Part shown: piece after piece, positions 1 to 5,063 of the stretch | Layout of the letters: each line of letters starts with the position of its first letter | Position numbering within the stretch: the first letter of the stretch is position 1 | Origin: Rhodospirillaceae bacterium | Lineage (GTDB): Bacteria; Pseudomonadota; Alphaproteobacteria; Rickettsiales; UBA3002 | Direction of reading: 5' to 3' | Assembly: GCA_947458525.1 (NCBI GenBank) | Contig: CANHAG010000130.1 | Location: 1-5,089, forward strand | DNA length: 5,089 nucleotides | Made by a program: the position numbers and the translations under genes | The notes under the pieces: model-generated | The model's input: only the letters and a program-made list of their open reading frames with translations | Told to the model about the DNA's origin: nothing | Databases searched by the model: none

Positions 1-1
1 G

Positions 2-619
2 TCGGTGCTGTTTCGCGATCATGAAGGCGCGTTTCTGGTGGGTATCGTAGCGGGGGTGACCACGCGCAGTAATAAGGTTGGTTTCATCGGGGGTATGGAT
101 ATTCCCATCATTCGCAACTTCGCCAAAGGCTATGTGCAAGGCGTGCGCTACGCCAACCCCAAGGCCGAGGTGATGGTGAAAATGCTGGGCACCACGCCCG
201 AAGCATGGAGCGACCCGGAAGCCGCGGAAGATCTCGCGCTCAGCCAGTATGAAGCCGGGGCGGATGTGATTTTTGCTGCCGCTGGTGGCTCCAGCATTGG
301 CGTATTACGCGCGGCCAAGCGTTCGGATAATTTTGCCATCGGGGTGGATATTAACCAAAACGCCCTGTTTCCCGGCCACGTGCTGACCTCCATGGTCAAG
401 CGGGTGGATGTTGCGGTTTATAACGCCCTCAAGACTGCCCATGAGGGGAAATGGAGCCCCGGCATCAAATATCTCGGCCTGAAGGAAAACGCGCTTGATT
501 ACGCGGTGGATGAATATAACCGCCACCTCATGAATGAGGAATTGATTGATAAGGTGGCCACTGCCAGAGAGCGTATTGTAAACGGGCTGATTACGGTTGA
601 GATTTATACGCCGAAATAA
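2..619 (+). CDS. BMP/PnrA-family ABC transporter substrate-binding protein, C-terminal part (5' truncated by window)
   Basis: This is the C-terminal part of a BMP-family (basic membrane protein, Med/PnrA-like) periplasmic ligand-binding protein, the family that captures nucleosides or related small molecules for an ABC importer. The reading frame is open from the first bases of the window, and the first residues (S-V-L-F-R-D-H-E-G-A-F-L-V-G) match the interior of the family, so the GTG at 5 is not the true start. Numbering from that GTG, visible family features are the KVGFIGGMD strand (24-32), the AAAGGSS segment (91-97), the GVDINQ segment (113-118) whose Asp is the ligand-ribose contact in PnrA, and TSMVKRVDVAVY (128-139). 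The 205 residues seen are roughly 60% of a usual 330-360 residue protein; signal peptide and N-terminal lobe lie upstream. It ends with TAA 12 bases from the convergent glycosyltransferase gene. The ligand cannot be assigned; permease and ATPase genes would be expected outside the window. Confidence 0.9.
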   Translation, partial: SVLFRDHEGAFLVGIVAGVTTRSNKVGFIGGMDIPIIRNFAKGYVQGVRYANPKAEVMVKMLGTTPEAWSDPEAAEDLALSQYEAGADVIFAAAGGSSIGVLRAAKRSDNFAIGVDINQNALFPGHVLTSMVKRVDVAVYNALKTAHEGKWSPGIKYLGLKENALDYAVDEYNRHLMNEELIDKVATARERIVNGLITVEIYTPK

Positions 620-631
620 GAGTGATGCCCC

Positions 632-1525
632 TCACCCTTTCCACCCGGTCATTGTTGCTGCGACTGTTTCAGGCATCAGCTGCGCAAGATTCCCTTCGGG
701 CGCTATGAGATAGCTGGCATGCATGCCGCAGGGCTGATAAGTGACCACATCCGTCGGCCCGAAAAGCCCGAGCGTGTGAATACCGGCGGCGGCGGCCATA
801 TGCATCAGGCCGGAGTCATTGCCGACAAACCCGCGCGCGCGGCGGAAACATGCGTAAAGCTCAAGTAACGACAACGCGCCATCCGTCGCATCAACAGGCT
901 GATATTCCTTAAGTGCCTCAAGCAGGGGCATGGCGCGGCTGCGCTCATGCGGGGCGGTGACAATCATGGGGCGATAGCCAAGATAGACGCCCGCACATAA
1001 CTGCCGCGCCAGAGTGATGAAATGCGCCACCGGCCATTCTTTCGGCGGCCAGTTGGCGCAAGGGGCAAATACCAGCACCCGCTCGCCATCGGGGATGATA
1101 TGGCGCGCCCGCGCTTCATGCGTGGCGGATGTCCAGAGTACGGGCAAGGGCAGTTCCTGAAGTTTCATCTGCCTGGCAAACTGCTGCAATTTCGGCATGG
1201 GTTCCGCCATGCCACGAAAAATGTAGCGGCGGCGGGTGCGGCACAGATACGCAAGCGCCGAACCGCGCAGATCCCACACCGCATCCCAGCGCCTGCCACG
1301 CGCGATGTTCCAGATCTTAAGCCAGTGCCTCGCATAAGATTGTTTGGCCACATTATGCAGCGCCTCAAGTGGCGGATAGGCCTCATAGAGCGGGGCGGAA
1401 TAGGGGCTTGCCACAATCGTCACCCGCGCGTCCGGCTGCATCTGCCGCAGATACTCGAGCAGGGAAGAGGCCAGCACCGCATCACCGATACGGGTAGGGG
1501 CAATGAACAACAGTTGCGGCGGCAT
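632..1525 (-). CDS. Glycosyltransferase family 9 protein (ADP-heptose:LPS heptosyltransferase-like)
   Basis: This 297-residue protein belongs to glycosyltransferase family 9, whose known members (WaaC, WaaF, WaaQ types) transfer heptose from ADP-heptose to the lipopolysaccharide inner core at the cytoplasmic face of the inner membrane. The N-terminal Rossmann-like lobe opens with LLFIAPTRIGDAVL (5-18), the typical GT9 start. The C-terminal lobe has APCANWPPKEWP (154-165), GNDSGLMHMAAAAG (235-248) and LFGPTD (254-259), the signature nucleotide-sugar-binding region. The frame stays open upstream to 1861, but that extension would lie antisense to the PhoU gene and has no family similarity. The ATG at 1525 puts the motif at the usual place, so it is preferred, although its ribosome binding site is weak. 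The gene stands alone, divergent from the PhoU gene and convergent with the BMP gene. Which heptosyltransferase it is, or whether it uses another sugar, cannot be told. Confidence 0.88.
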   Translation of the reverse strand: MPPQLLFIAPTRIGDAVLASSLLEYLRQMQPDARVTIVASPYSAPLYEAYPPLEALHNVAKQSYARHWLKIWNIARGRRWDAVWDLRGSALAYLCRTRRRYIFRGMAEPMPKLQQFARQMKLQELPLPVLWTSATHEARARHIIPDGERVLVFAPCANWPPKEWPVAHFITLARQLCAGVYLGYRPMIVTAPHERSRAMPLLEALKEYQPVDATDGALSLLELYACFRRARGFVGNDSGLMHMAAAAGIHTLGLFGPTDVVTYQPCGMHASYLIAPEGNLAQLMPETVAATMTGWKG

Positions 1526-1559
1526 TTGGTAAAAACTCGTGAAAAAATGGTGGGCTGGC

Positions 1560-1588
1560 TTTACATAAGAGCCCTTCACGCATAGAAT
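1560..1588 (+). promoter_or_regulatory. Probable sigma70-type promoter of the PhoU-family gene
   Basis: A TTTACA box (1560-1565, five of six matches to TTGACA) and a TAGAAT box (1583-1588, five of six matches to TATAAT) are separated by exactly 17 bases. Transcription would start near 1595, leaving a leader of about 40 bases before the GTG at 1634. A purine-rich GAGAAG at 1623-1628 is a plausible ribosome binding site for that start. I saw no equally good promoter on the opposite strand for the divergent glycosyltransferase. I saw no Pho-box-like repeat here. Confidence 0.6.
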
Positions 1589-1633
1589 CAAGCGATAAGG
1601 CAAACGAAAAACTGCAACGAAAGAGAAGATGCC

Positions 1634-2299
1634 GTGATTGAATTTGCCCAGCATGCGTTTCATGGATTTGATGCTTCGCTGAAGCGGCTCTTTGACCGGC
1701 TTCTGGCCATGGGCAGCAATGTGGAGGGGCTGCTTGCCCTCATGCCGGATGGAATTGAGGAAGCAGGAACCGAGACGCTGGAGCGCGCGCGCCAGCTTGA
1801 TAAAAAAATCAATGAGGCCGAGATCGAAACGGATACGGCCGTGGCCGATATCGTGGCGCAATATACCACAGCGGGGGAGGATCTGCGGTTTATCCTCGGT
1901 TCCATCAAAGTCGCCGGGGCTATTGAACGCCTGGCTGACCGTATTAAAAACTGCATCAAGCGGCTCTCAAAAATGCCACATCCGCTGGATGGGGAGATTA
2001 AAACCGGCTTGATGCAAAGCATTGCGGCGCTTAAATCCATGCTGCCGCTTTGCCTTGCGCAGCTGACAGAATATGACACTGCGCGCAGTGCAAAAATTCT
2101 AGAGTATGGTGCCAATGTGCAGCGCAACTACCGGAAGGTATTGCTGCGGCTCAGCCATTTGGAACTATCGCCCGAGGCCATGCATCCGATGTTGCTGGTG
2201 GCGAAGAATATGGATCAGGCCTCCGACATGGCGATTGAGATCATGAAAATCGCCCACTACATCCATTTCGGCACAAAATACGAAAAACAGCAGGCCTGA
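1634..2299 (+). CDS. phoU: PhoU-family phosphate signalling/transport regulator
   Basis: This 221-residue all-helical protein looks like PhoU, the cytoplasmic regulator that connects the Pst phosphate importer with the PhoR/PhoB two-component system, in general repressing the Pho regulon when phosphate is plentiful. PhoU consists of two three-helix repeats, each carrying an E/DxxxD metal-cluster motif. Here the first repeat has DKKINEAEIETD (56-67), then GEDLRFILGSIKVAGAIERLADRIKN (81-106), with E98 and D102 in the motif. The second has KNMDQASDMAIEI (191-203) with D194 and D198, more divergent from the usual ERIGD form. Length is slightly under the E. coli protein (about 240). The start is GTG; the nearby ATG at 1629 is out of frame and hits a stop at once. 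No pst, phoR or phoB gene is in the window, so it may be a stand-alone paralogue; the DUF47 phosphate-transport regulator family is a less likely alternative. The symbol reflects family rather than proven orthology. Confidence 0.78.
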   Translation: MIEFAQHAFHGFDASLKRLFDRLLAMGSNVEGLLALMPDGIEEAGTETLERARQLDKKINEAEIETDTAVADIVAQYTTAGEDLRFILGSIKVAGAIERLADRIKNCIKRLSKMPHPLDGEIKTGLMQSIAALKSMLPLCLAQLTEYDTARSAKILEYGANVQRNYRKVLLRLSHLELSPEAMHPMLLVAKNMDQASDMAIEIMKIAHYIHFGTKYEKQQA

Positions 2300-2316
2300 G
2301 CGCCTTCTTGCAATAA

Positions 2317-2335
2317 TCTTCACAAAACTGTCACA
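2317..2335 (+). promoter_or_regulatory. Pho-box-like direct repeat upstream of the membrane-protein gene
   Basis: The sequence TCTTCAC-AAAA-CTGTCAC carries TCACA twice (2320-2324 and 2331-2335) at an 11-base interval. The second half fits the CTGTCAC half-site of PhoB boxes and the four-A spacer fits too; the first half-site is weaker. It lies just after the PhoU gene and 42 bases before the ATG at 2377. A possible -10 hexamer, TACACT (2357-2362), sits 21 bases after the repeat, farther than the roughly 10 bases usual in PhoB-activated promoters, which weakens the case. If that hexamer is used, the transcript would be almost leaderless. Binding by PhoB is inference. Confidence 0.35.
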
Positions 2336-2376
2336 CAAATCCCCGCCCTGTGTTGCTACACTGAGCATGGGTCATT

Positions 2377-3048
2377 ATGGCAGAACCAGTTACAGCAATC
2401 AACGGAGCGCAGGGCACAGGCACTGCCCCGGCAACCCGTACCAGAATCCACTGGGGCAGAGTGGTGAAGGGCGTGGCCGCCATCACAGCCGTGGCGGTGG
2501 TGGCCGTGTGCGGCTACTTGTTTGCCAGCAGTTTTGTGACCACCCTGCTTGCCGGTAACGCCGGGCTGGCCAGCGCAGCCGCAACCACCGGCAACATGGC
2601 GGGGAGTTTTTTCAGCACAATTTCAGGGTGGATCACGGGAGGGCTCAGCGCCGCCGGGCAGTTTCTGGGCACATTCTTCACCACCTTGTTTCCAAGCCTT
2701 GCCACCACAACCGCTACTGCCCCCCCAGTCGACCCCGGCGCAGTCGGCAGTGCAGTGGGCACGGCAGTGGCTGGGGCGACAGCTGCCATAGGTGGTGTGC
2801 TTGCACTTCAAAAGACGGCCGATCCTTCAATCATACCGACCGATCAGATAACGGCCTATCAGGCGACCAAAACAGCCCTCAAATCCGCCGAGCTTGCGCA
2901 CCATGCGGCTGAGCACAGCGGGCACCATGCGCAGCACGAGAGCCCCACCCAGAGGAACTGGGTCGAGCGCTCGGGCAGCCGCCACCGCCCGGCCGCCTCC
3001 TTTGCCGAGAAAATCGCGCAGGAGGAAGCCACCACTCTTAAGCGTTAA
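2377..3048 (+). CDS. Hypothetical Ala/Gly-rich membrane-associated protein with His-rich C-terminal region
   Basis: I do not recognise this 223-residue protein. A polar N-terminus (1-28) with basic residues just before the first hydrophobic stretch leads into a clear membrane helix at about 32-58 (contains VAAITAVAVVAVCGYLF). Weaker hydrophobic, small-residue-rich stretches follow at about 82-108 and 121-144, separated by a Thr/Ala/Pro segment (109-119). The rest is soluble: a short helix (157-175), a His cluster (AHHAAEHSGHHAQHE, 174-188) and a basic, then charged tail (194-223) ending TLKR. The single Cys is at 45. With arginines before the first helix the N-terminus is probably cytoplasmic. 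The ATG at 2377 is the only sensible start, though no good Shine-Dalgarno precedes it; the ATG at 2367 opens a different, short frame. Codon choice and GC match the upstream genes. The His cluster could bind metal, but such tracts are not diagnostic. Confidence 0.7.
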   Translation: MAEPVTAINGAQGTGTAPATRTRIHWGRVVKGVAAITAVAVVAVCGYLFASSFVTTLLAGNAGLASAAATTGNMAGSFFSTISGWITGGLSAAGQFLGTFFTTLFPSLATTTATAPPVDPGAVGSAVGTAVAGATAAIGGVLALQKTADPSIIPTDQITAYQATKTALKSAELAHHAAEHSGHHAQHESPTQRNWVERSGSRHRPAASFAEKIAQEEATTLKR

Positions 3049-3110
3049 ATAATTGAGGGCGCCCTGCTCTTCTGCGCACGGTGTCTCAGCTTGAGCTTCC
3101 TTTCTCACCT

Positions 3111-3136
3111 TGTCATGCCAGCGCAAGCTGGCTTCC
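3111..3136. repeat. Small intergenic stem-loop repeat with GCAA loop
   Basis: The arms GCCAGC (3117-3122) and GCTGGC (3127-3132) enclose a GCAA tetraloop. With the flanking TGTCAT on the left and TTCCA on the right it resembles the widespread 'GTCATTCCCGCG-AA-GCGGGAATCCA' class of short intergenic palindromes, with the stem bases changed compensatorily. There is no T-run after it, so an ordinary intrinsic terminator for the upstream gene is unlikely. The remaining bases between 3049 and 3204 show only a perfect 10-base palindrome (AGGGCGCCCT, 3056-3065) and no supportable gene. Confidence 0.5.
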
Positions 3137-3203
3137 ATACTTCGAGGATGCCACAGCACTATAGTATTCTGGAATTACGTTTGCCAGGTTTCTGGACGCG
3201 AAG

Positions 3204-3329
3204 CCCCCTCACCCTGACCCTCTCCCGTGAATGGGAGAGGGGACGCAAGGCGCGCCGCTTTCACCTCTCCCGCCTGCGGGAGAGGTCGGCCAGACGCTTC
3301 CTAAAGAAGCGGCGGGGCGGGTGAGGGGC
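3204..3329. repeat. Composite C-rich palindromic intergenic repeat (REP/MITE-like)
   Basis: The outer ends are a perfect 10-base inverted repeat: CCCCTCACCC (3205-3214) and GGGTGAGGGG (3319-3328). Inside are three hairpins. The first has arms CCCTCTCCC (3218-3226) and GGGAGAGGG (3233-3241), 9 pairs. The second has arms ACCTCTCCCG (3263-3272) and CGGGAGAGGT (3277-3286), 10 pairs around a CCTG loop. The third has arms CGCTTC (3295-3300) and GAAGCG (3306-3311), 6 pairs. The two C-rich hairpins share the core CTCTCCCG. This layout resembles the short non-coding repeats scattered between genes in many alphaproteobacteria. A related copy lies at 4967-5063. Open frames crossing it (for example 3091-3324) are by-products of the repeat. 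It may act as a transcript-end structure for 2377-3048, but has no T-run. Confidence 0.75.
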
Positions 3330-3384
3330 AAACCAAATTGGAAAAAACCATATTTAACCGCAACGTCTAAAAAAAACTGAAACC

Positions 3385-3416
3385 GTAACAAAATCTTAAC
3401 AATTATGCGGTAAAAG
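3385..3416 (+). promoter_or_regulatory. AT-rich promoter region with 11-base-period TAACAA repeat
   Basis: TAACAA occurs at 3386-3391 and again at 3397-3402, exactly 11 bases apart (TAACAAAATCTTAACAA). This is the spacing of PhoB/PhoP direct-repeat sites and resembles the TTAACA half-site of Gram-positive PhoP boxes. A TAAAAG hexamer (3411-3416) begins 9 bases after the second copy and could be the -10 element, which would put the start near 3422 and give a leader of about 40 bases. A TATATA at 3435-3440 is an alternative -10 with no good -35 partner. The same kind of repeat precedes 2377-3048. The region is very AT-rich, so chance is a real alternative. Confidence 0.35.
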
Positions 3417-3451
3417 GGAATGTATGGGTAAAAATATATAAGTGATTTTTT

Positions 3452-3457
3452 AGGAGG
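3452..3457 (+). promoter_or_regulatory. Strong Shine-Dalgarno AGGAGG
   Basis: A perfect AGGAGG lies 5 bases before the ATG at 3463 and fixes that start. It is the best ribosome binding site in the window. The second reading frame of this pair (ATG at 3844) has nothing comparable, which supports the view that both were translated from this one site. Confidence 0.85.
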
Positions 3458-3462
3458 ATTTT

Positions 3463-3816
3463 ATGAGTACAGTAAGAGACAATGTGGAAAGACTCAATGT
3501 TGAAAAACTCAACGACGCGTCACAGCTCTATTTTAATGCCACGCGCGCGCTGGCACTGGCAACCGAGCCCTTTGCACCGGCTGGTCCTTTGCATAGGATC
3601 CCGGAACAACAGGCTAATAGACAAAGGGATCATTTTAATAATTTTATTAAAGACTTCATTGAAAAATTACCTAAACTTGCAACAGGGGACACTCTCGATT
3701 TGTCGCGTTTGTCATTACCACAAGGCGCTGATCGTGAAGCACTGACAAATCTTGCAAGAGAATACAGGTTGGCGGAGAGAGAATTTCTTCGTGTTTCCAG
3801 AGATCTTGAGCAGTAG
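3463..3816 (+). CDS. Hypothetical protein; N-terminal part of an amber-split peptidoglycan-binding-domain gene
   Basis: The 117 residues encoded here match no family I recognise. They are hydrophilic and predicted helical: residues 1-35 (VRDNVERLNVEKLNDASQ onward), 50-75 (QQANRQRDHFNNFIKDFIEKL) and 90-117 (DREALTNLAREYRLAEREFLRVSRDLEQ), the last with coiled-coil-like spacing. There is no signal peptide or membrane helix. The frame ends in TAG at 3814-3816, but the same frame continues without another stop through nine codons into the ATG at 3844 and on to 4935. The simplest reading is that this is the first quarter of a single gene whose CAG (Gln) or similar codon became TAG. By hand count, bases 3481-3780 are about 45% GC, lower than the upstream genes, with frequent AAA, TTA and AGA codons; this hints at a different origin. 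If the stop is real and fixed, a short stand-alone helical protein would be made. Confidence 0.65.
   Translation: MSTVRDNVERLNVEKLNDASQLYFNATRALALATEPFAPAGPLHRIPEQQANRQRDHFNNFIKDFIEKLPKLATGDTLDLSRLSLPQGADREALTNLAREYRLAEREFLRVSRDLEQ
3814..3816 (+). other. In-frame amber codon dividing one long reading frame
   Basis: TAG at 3814-3816 is the only stop in the frame from the ATG at 3463 to the TAG at 4933, a span of 490 sense-or-amber codons. The nine codons between this TAG and the next ATG (Y-R-S-G-S-D-N-R-T) are all sense codons. The preceding codon is CAG, so a single C-to-T change from a CAG-CAG pair would create it. I saw no recognisable stem-loop or known readthrough context right after it. 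Nonsense mutation, base-call error, or suppression are all possible; the first two are favoured. Confidence 0.75.
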
Positions 3817-3843
3817 TATCGTAGTGGCAGTGATAATCGTACC

Positions 3844-4935
3844 ATGAGGGAATCTATCGGTTCTGGTTGGTCAACTCGTGAAGCTCTTTTTAACACCGCT
3901 GTGGAATCTAGAAAGACTGAGGATCCGAATGATAGCTATCAAAAGGCGCTTCGTGAATCTGCCAATTTGATTGATGGAACTTTGAATTCATTAAGAACAT
4001 CAATTGACACCACCCCGCCTAGGGCTTTGACTGTTGCTGCTCCCGCTACTCGTGCTGCTACGGCTCCTGCTCCGACTACTGAGCCGACTCCGCCCCCGGC
4101 TGCTACGGCTCCTGCTCCGGCTACTGCTGCTCCGACTACCGAGCCGACTCCGCCCCCGGCTGCTACGGCTCCTGCTCCGGCTGCTGCTGCTCCAGCTGCT
4201 CCTGCTGCTCCTGCTCCGGCCACTCAGCCTCTTCCCATTGATAAAATCGCGGAGGTAGTGAACACCCGCAATGGGCGGATTGATGTAGCGGCCGACACGC
4301 CTCGGCATGATGAGGCACGCCGCCAAATTGCCGCTATATTGAATCGTAGTAGAGAGGACGGAAATAGGATTCAGGTGCCAGAAGAGGGGCAACCATTTAC
4401 CCCAGAACAACGCCAGGCGCTTAATAGAGCCCTCAGAGAATTTCAAACTGCGCAACGAATCGGGGTGGATGGGGTTGTTGGGCGTGAAACCCTGAATGCA
4501 TTGGCACGAGCAGCCGAGGTAGAAAATGCCATTGATACCGCCGCTCTCAGCCGGGTCACGAGAGGCTTGCCCCCAGGTCAAGGCCAGGTACCGCGGGATA
4601 TTAATCTTAACCGTCTAGGCCAAAATGTGACAGATACTCGCATTGTAGATGCTCTGAAAGCTGCTAATAGCGTGGTGAACCGGTTGTCGGTAAGTGCAGG
4701 CCTTAGCGATATAAGTCGTGATGATACACTCACCGTAGAAGAGATAAAGGCCTTCCAGAGAGCCTATGGTCTGCGTGATGATGGGGTGATTGGTGGGCGA
4801 ACAACCAGAGCGCTGGAAGCCGCCGCCGCTCTTATGAATAACGGTGTTGAGCCCACGCGTCAGAAAGTTGATCAAGCACTCTCCGCACCGCCTGCAACGC
4901 CGGCAAGGACTCCTGCGCCGACGGAGCGGAGTTAG
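3844..4935 (+). CDS. Peptidoglycan-binding-like domain protein with Pro/Ala/Thr-rich linker (C-terminal part of split gene)
   Basis: The 363 residues run as follows. Residues 1-57 form a polar helical segment continuing the 3463-3816 protein. Residues 58-130 are a low-complexity Pro/Ala/Thr linker. Residues 131-225 form a first peptidoglycan-binding-like (PG_binding_1) domain ending in the hallmark ALREFQTAQRIGVDGVVGRETLNAL (196-220). Residues 255-332 form a second, ending in EEIKAFQRAYGLRDDGVIGGRTTRALEA (299-326). A Pro/Ala/Thr tail (345-363) closes it. The F/Q-x-x-x-x-x-G-x-x-x-DGV-x-G-x-x-T-x-x-A-L pattern is clear twice. Such domains usually target cell-wall enzymes to murein, but no catalytic domain and no signal peptide are present in either part, so how it would reach the periplasm is unknown. 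No Shine-Dalgarno precedes ATG 3844, so independent translation is doubtful. Function beyond possible murein or protein binding cannot be assigned. Confidence 0.72.
   Translation: MRESIGSGWSTREALFNTAVESRKTEDPNDSYQKALRESANLIDGTLNSLRTSIDTTPPRALTVAAPATRAATAPAPTTEPTPPPAATAPAPATAAPTTEPTPPPAATAPAPAAAAPAAPAAPAPATQPLPIDKIAEVVNTRNGRIDVAADTPRHDEARRQIAAILNRSREDGNRIQVPEEGQPFTPEQRQALNRALREFQTAQRIGVDGVVGRETLNALARAAEVENAIDTAALSRVTRGLPPGQGQVPRDINLNRLGQNVTDTRIVDALKAANSVVNRLSVSAGLSDISRDDTLTVEEIKAFQRAYGLRDDGVIGGRTTRALEAAAALMNNGVEPTRQKVDQALSAPPATPARTPAPTERS
4054..4194 (+). repeat. 60-base tandem duplication coding for a Pro/Ala/Thr linker
   Basis: Two adjacent 60-base units, 4075-4134 and 4135-4194, differ at only three positions by eye and encode TTEPTPPPAATAPAPATAAP and TTEPTPPPAATAPAPAAAAP. 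A 21-base partial copy (AATAPAP, 4054-4074) precedes them and Ala/Pro-rich degenerate sequence follows to about 4224. Because the unit is a multiple of three, copy-number change would alter linker length without shifting the frame. The long open frames on the complementary strand here (Ser/Arg- or Gly/Ala-rich) are by-products of this composition. Confidence 0.9.
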
Positions 4936-4966
4936 GGTTAATAACCAGCTATTCCCGCTCCCTATT

Positions 4967-5063
4967 CCCTCCCCCTGCCCCCTCCCGCCTGCGGGAGGGG
5001 AGTCTATGGGCTACCATTCCCGCCCTTATCCCTCCCCCCGCAGGGGGGAGGTTAGGAGGGGGG
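4967..5063. repeat. Second C-rich palindromic intergenic repeat
   Basis: It opens with CCCTCCCCCTG (4967-4977), which aligns with CCCTCACCCTG at 3206-3216. A hairpin follows with arms CCCCTCCCGC (4979-4988) and GCGGGAGGGG (4991-5000). Its central 16 bases, CTCCCGCCTGCGGGAG, are identical to the centre of the second hairpin in the 3204-3329 repeat. A further hairpin has arms CCTCCCCCC (5031-5039) and GGGGGGAGG (5043-5051) around a GCA loop. The element starts about 30 bases after the stop at 4935 and may serve as a transcript-end structure, though it lacks a T-run. Nothing codes between 4936 and the window end. Confidence 0.7.

Noticed and set aside
1022..1585. 187-codon open frame on the plus strand
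   Set aside because: It lies antisense to the well-supported GT9 glycosyltransferase, is Arg/His/Gln-rich without family motifs, and reflects GC-rich codon structure on the other strand.
1526..1861. N-terminal extension of the glycosyltransferase frame up to 1861
   Set aside because: The extension is antisense to the PhoU gene, has no family similarity, and the GT9 fold begins right at the ATG at 1525.
2292..2304. AGGC...GCCT stem after the PhoU stop as a terminator
   Set aside because: Only four base pairs with a short, broken T-run; too weak to call.
3091..3324. 77-codon open frame on the plus strand in the 3049-3462 gap
   Set aside because: Most of it is the palindromic repeat read as protein, with no ribosome binding site.
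3814..3843. Programmed frameshift between the two right-hand frames
   Set aside because: Both parts are already in the same frame, so no shift is needed; only the TAG separates them.
4054..4224. Possible CRISPR-like or regulatory direct repeats
   Set aside because: The units are adjacent without spacers, a multiple of three long, and inside a good coding frame, so they are a coding tandem duplication.
4000..4581. 193-codon minus-strand frame with Ser/Arg-rich repeats
   Set aside because: It is a reverse reading of the duplicated Pro/Ala/Thr linker; the plus-strand frame carries recognisable domains and the minus one does not.
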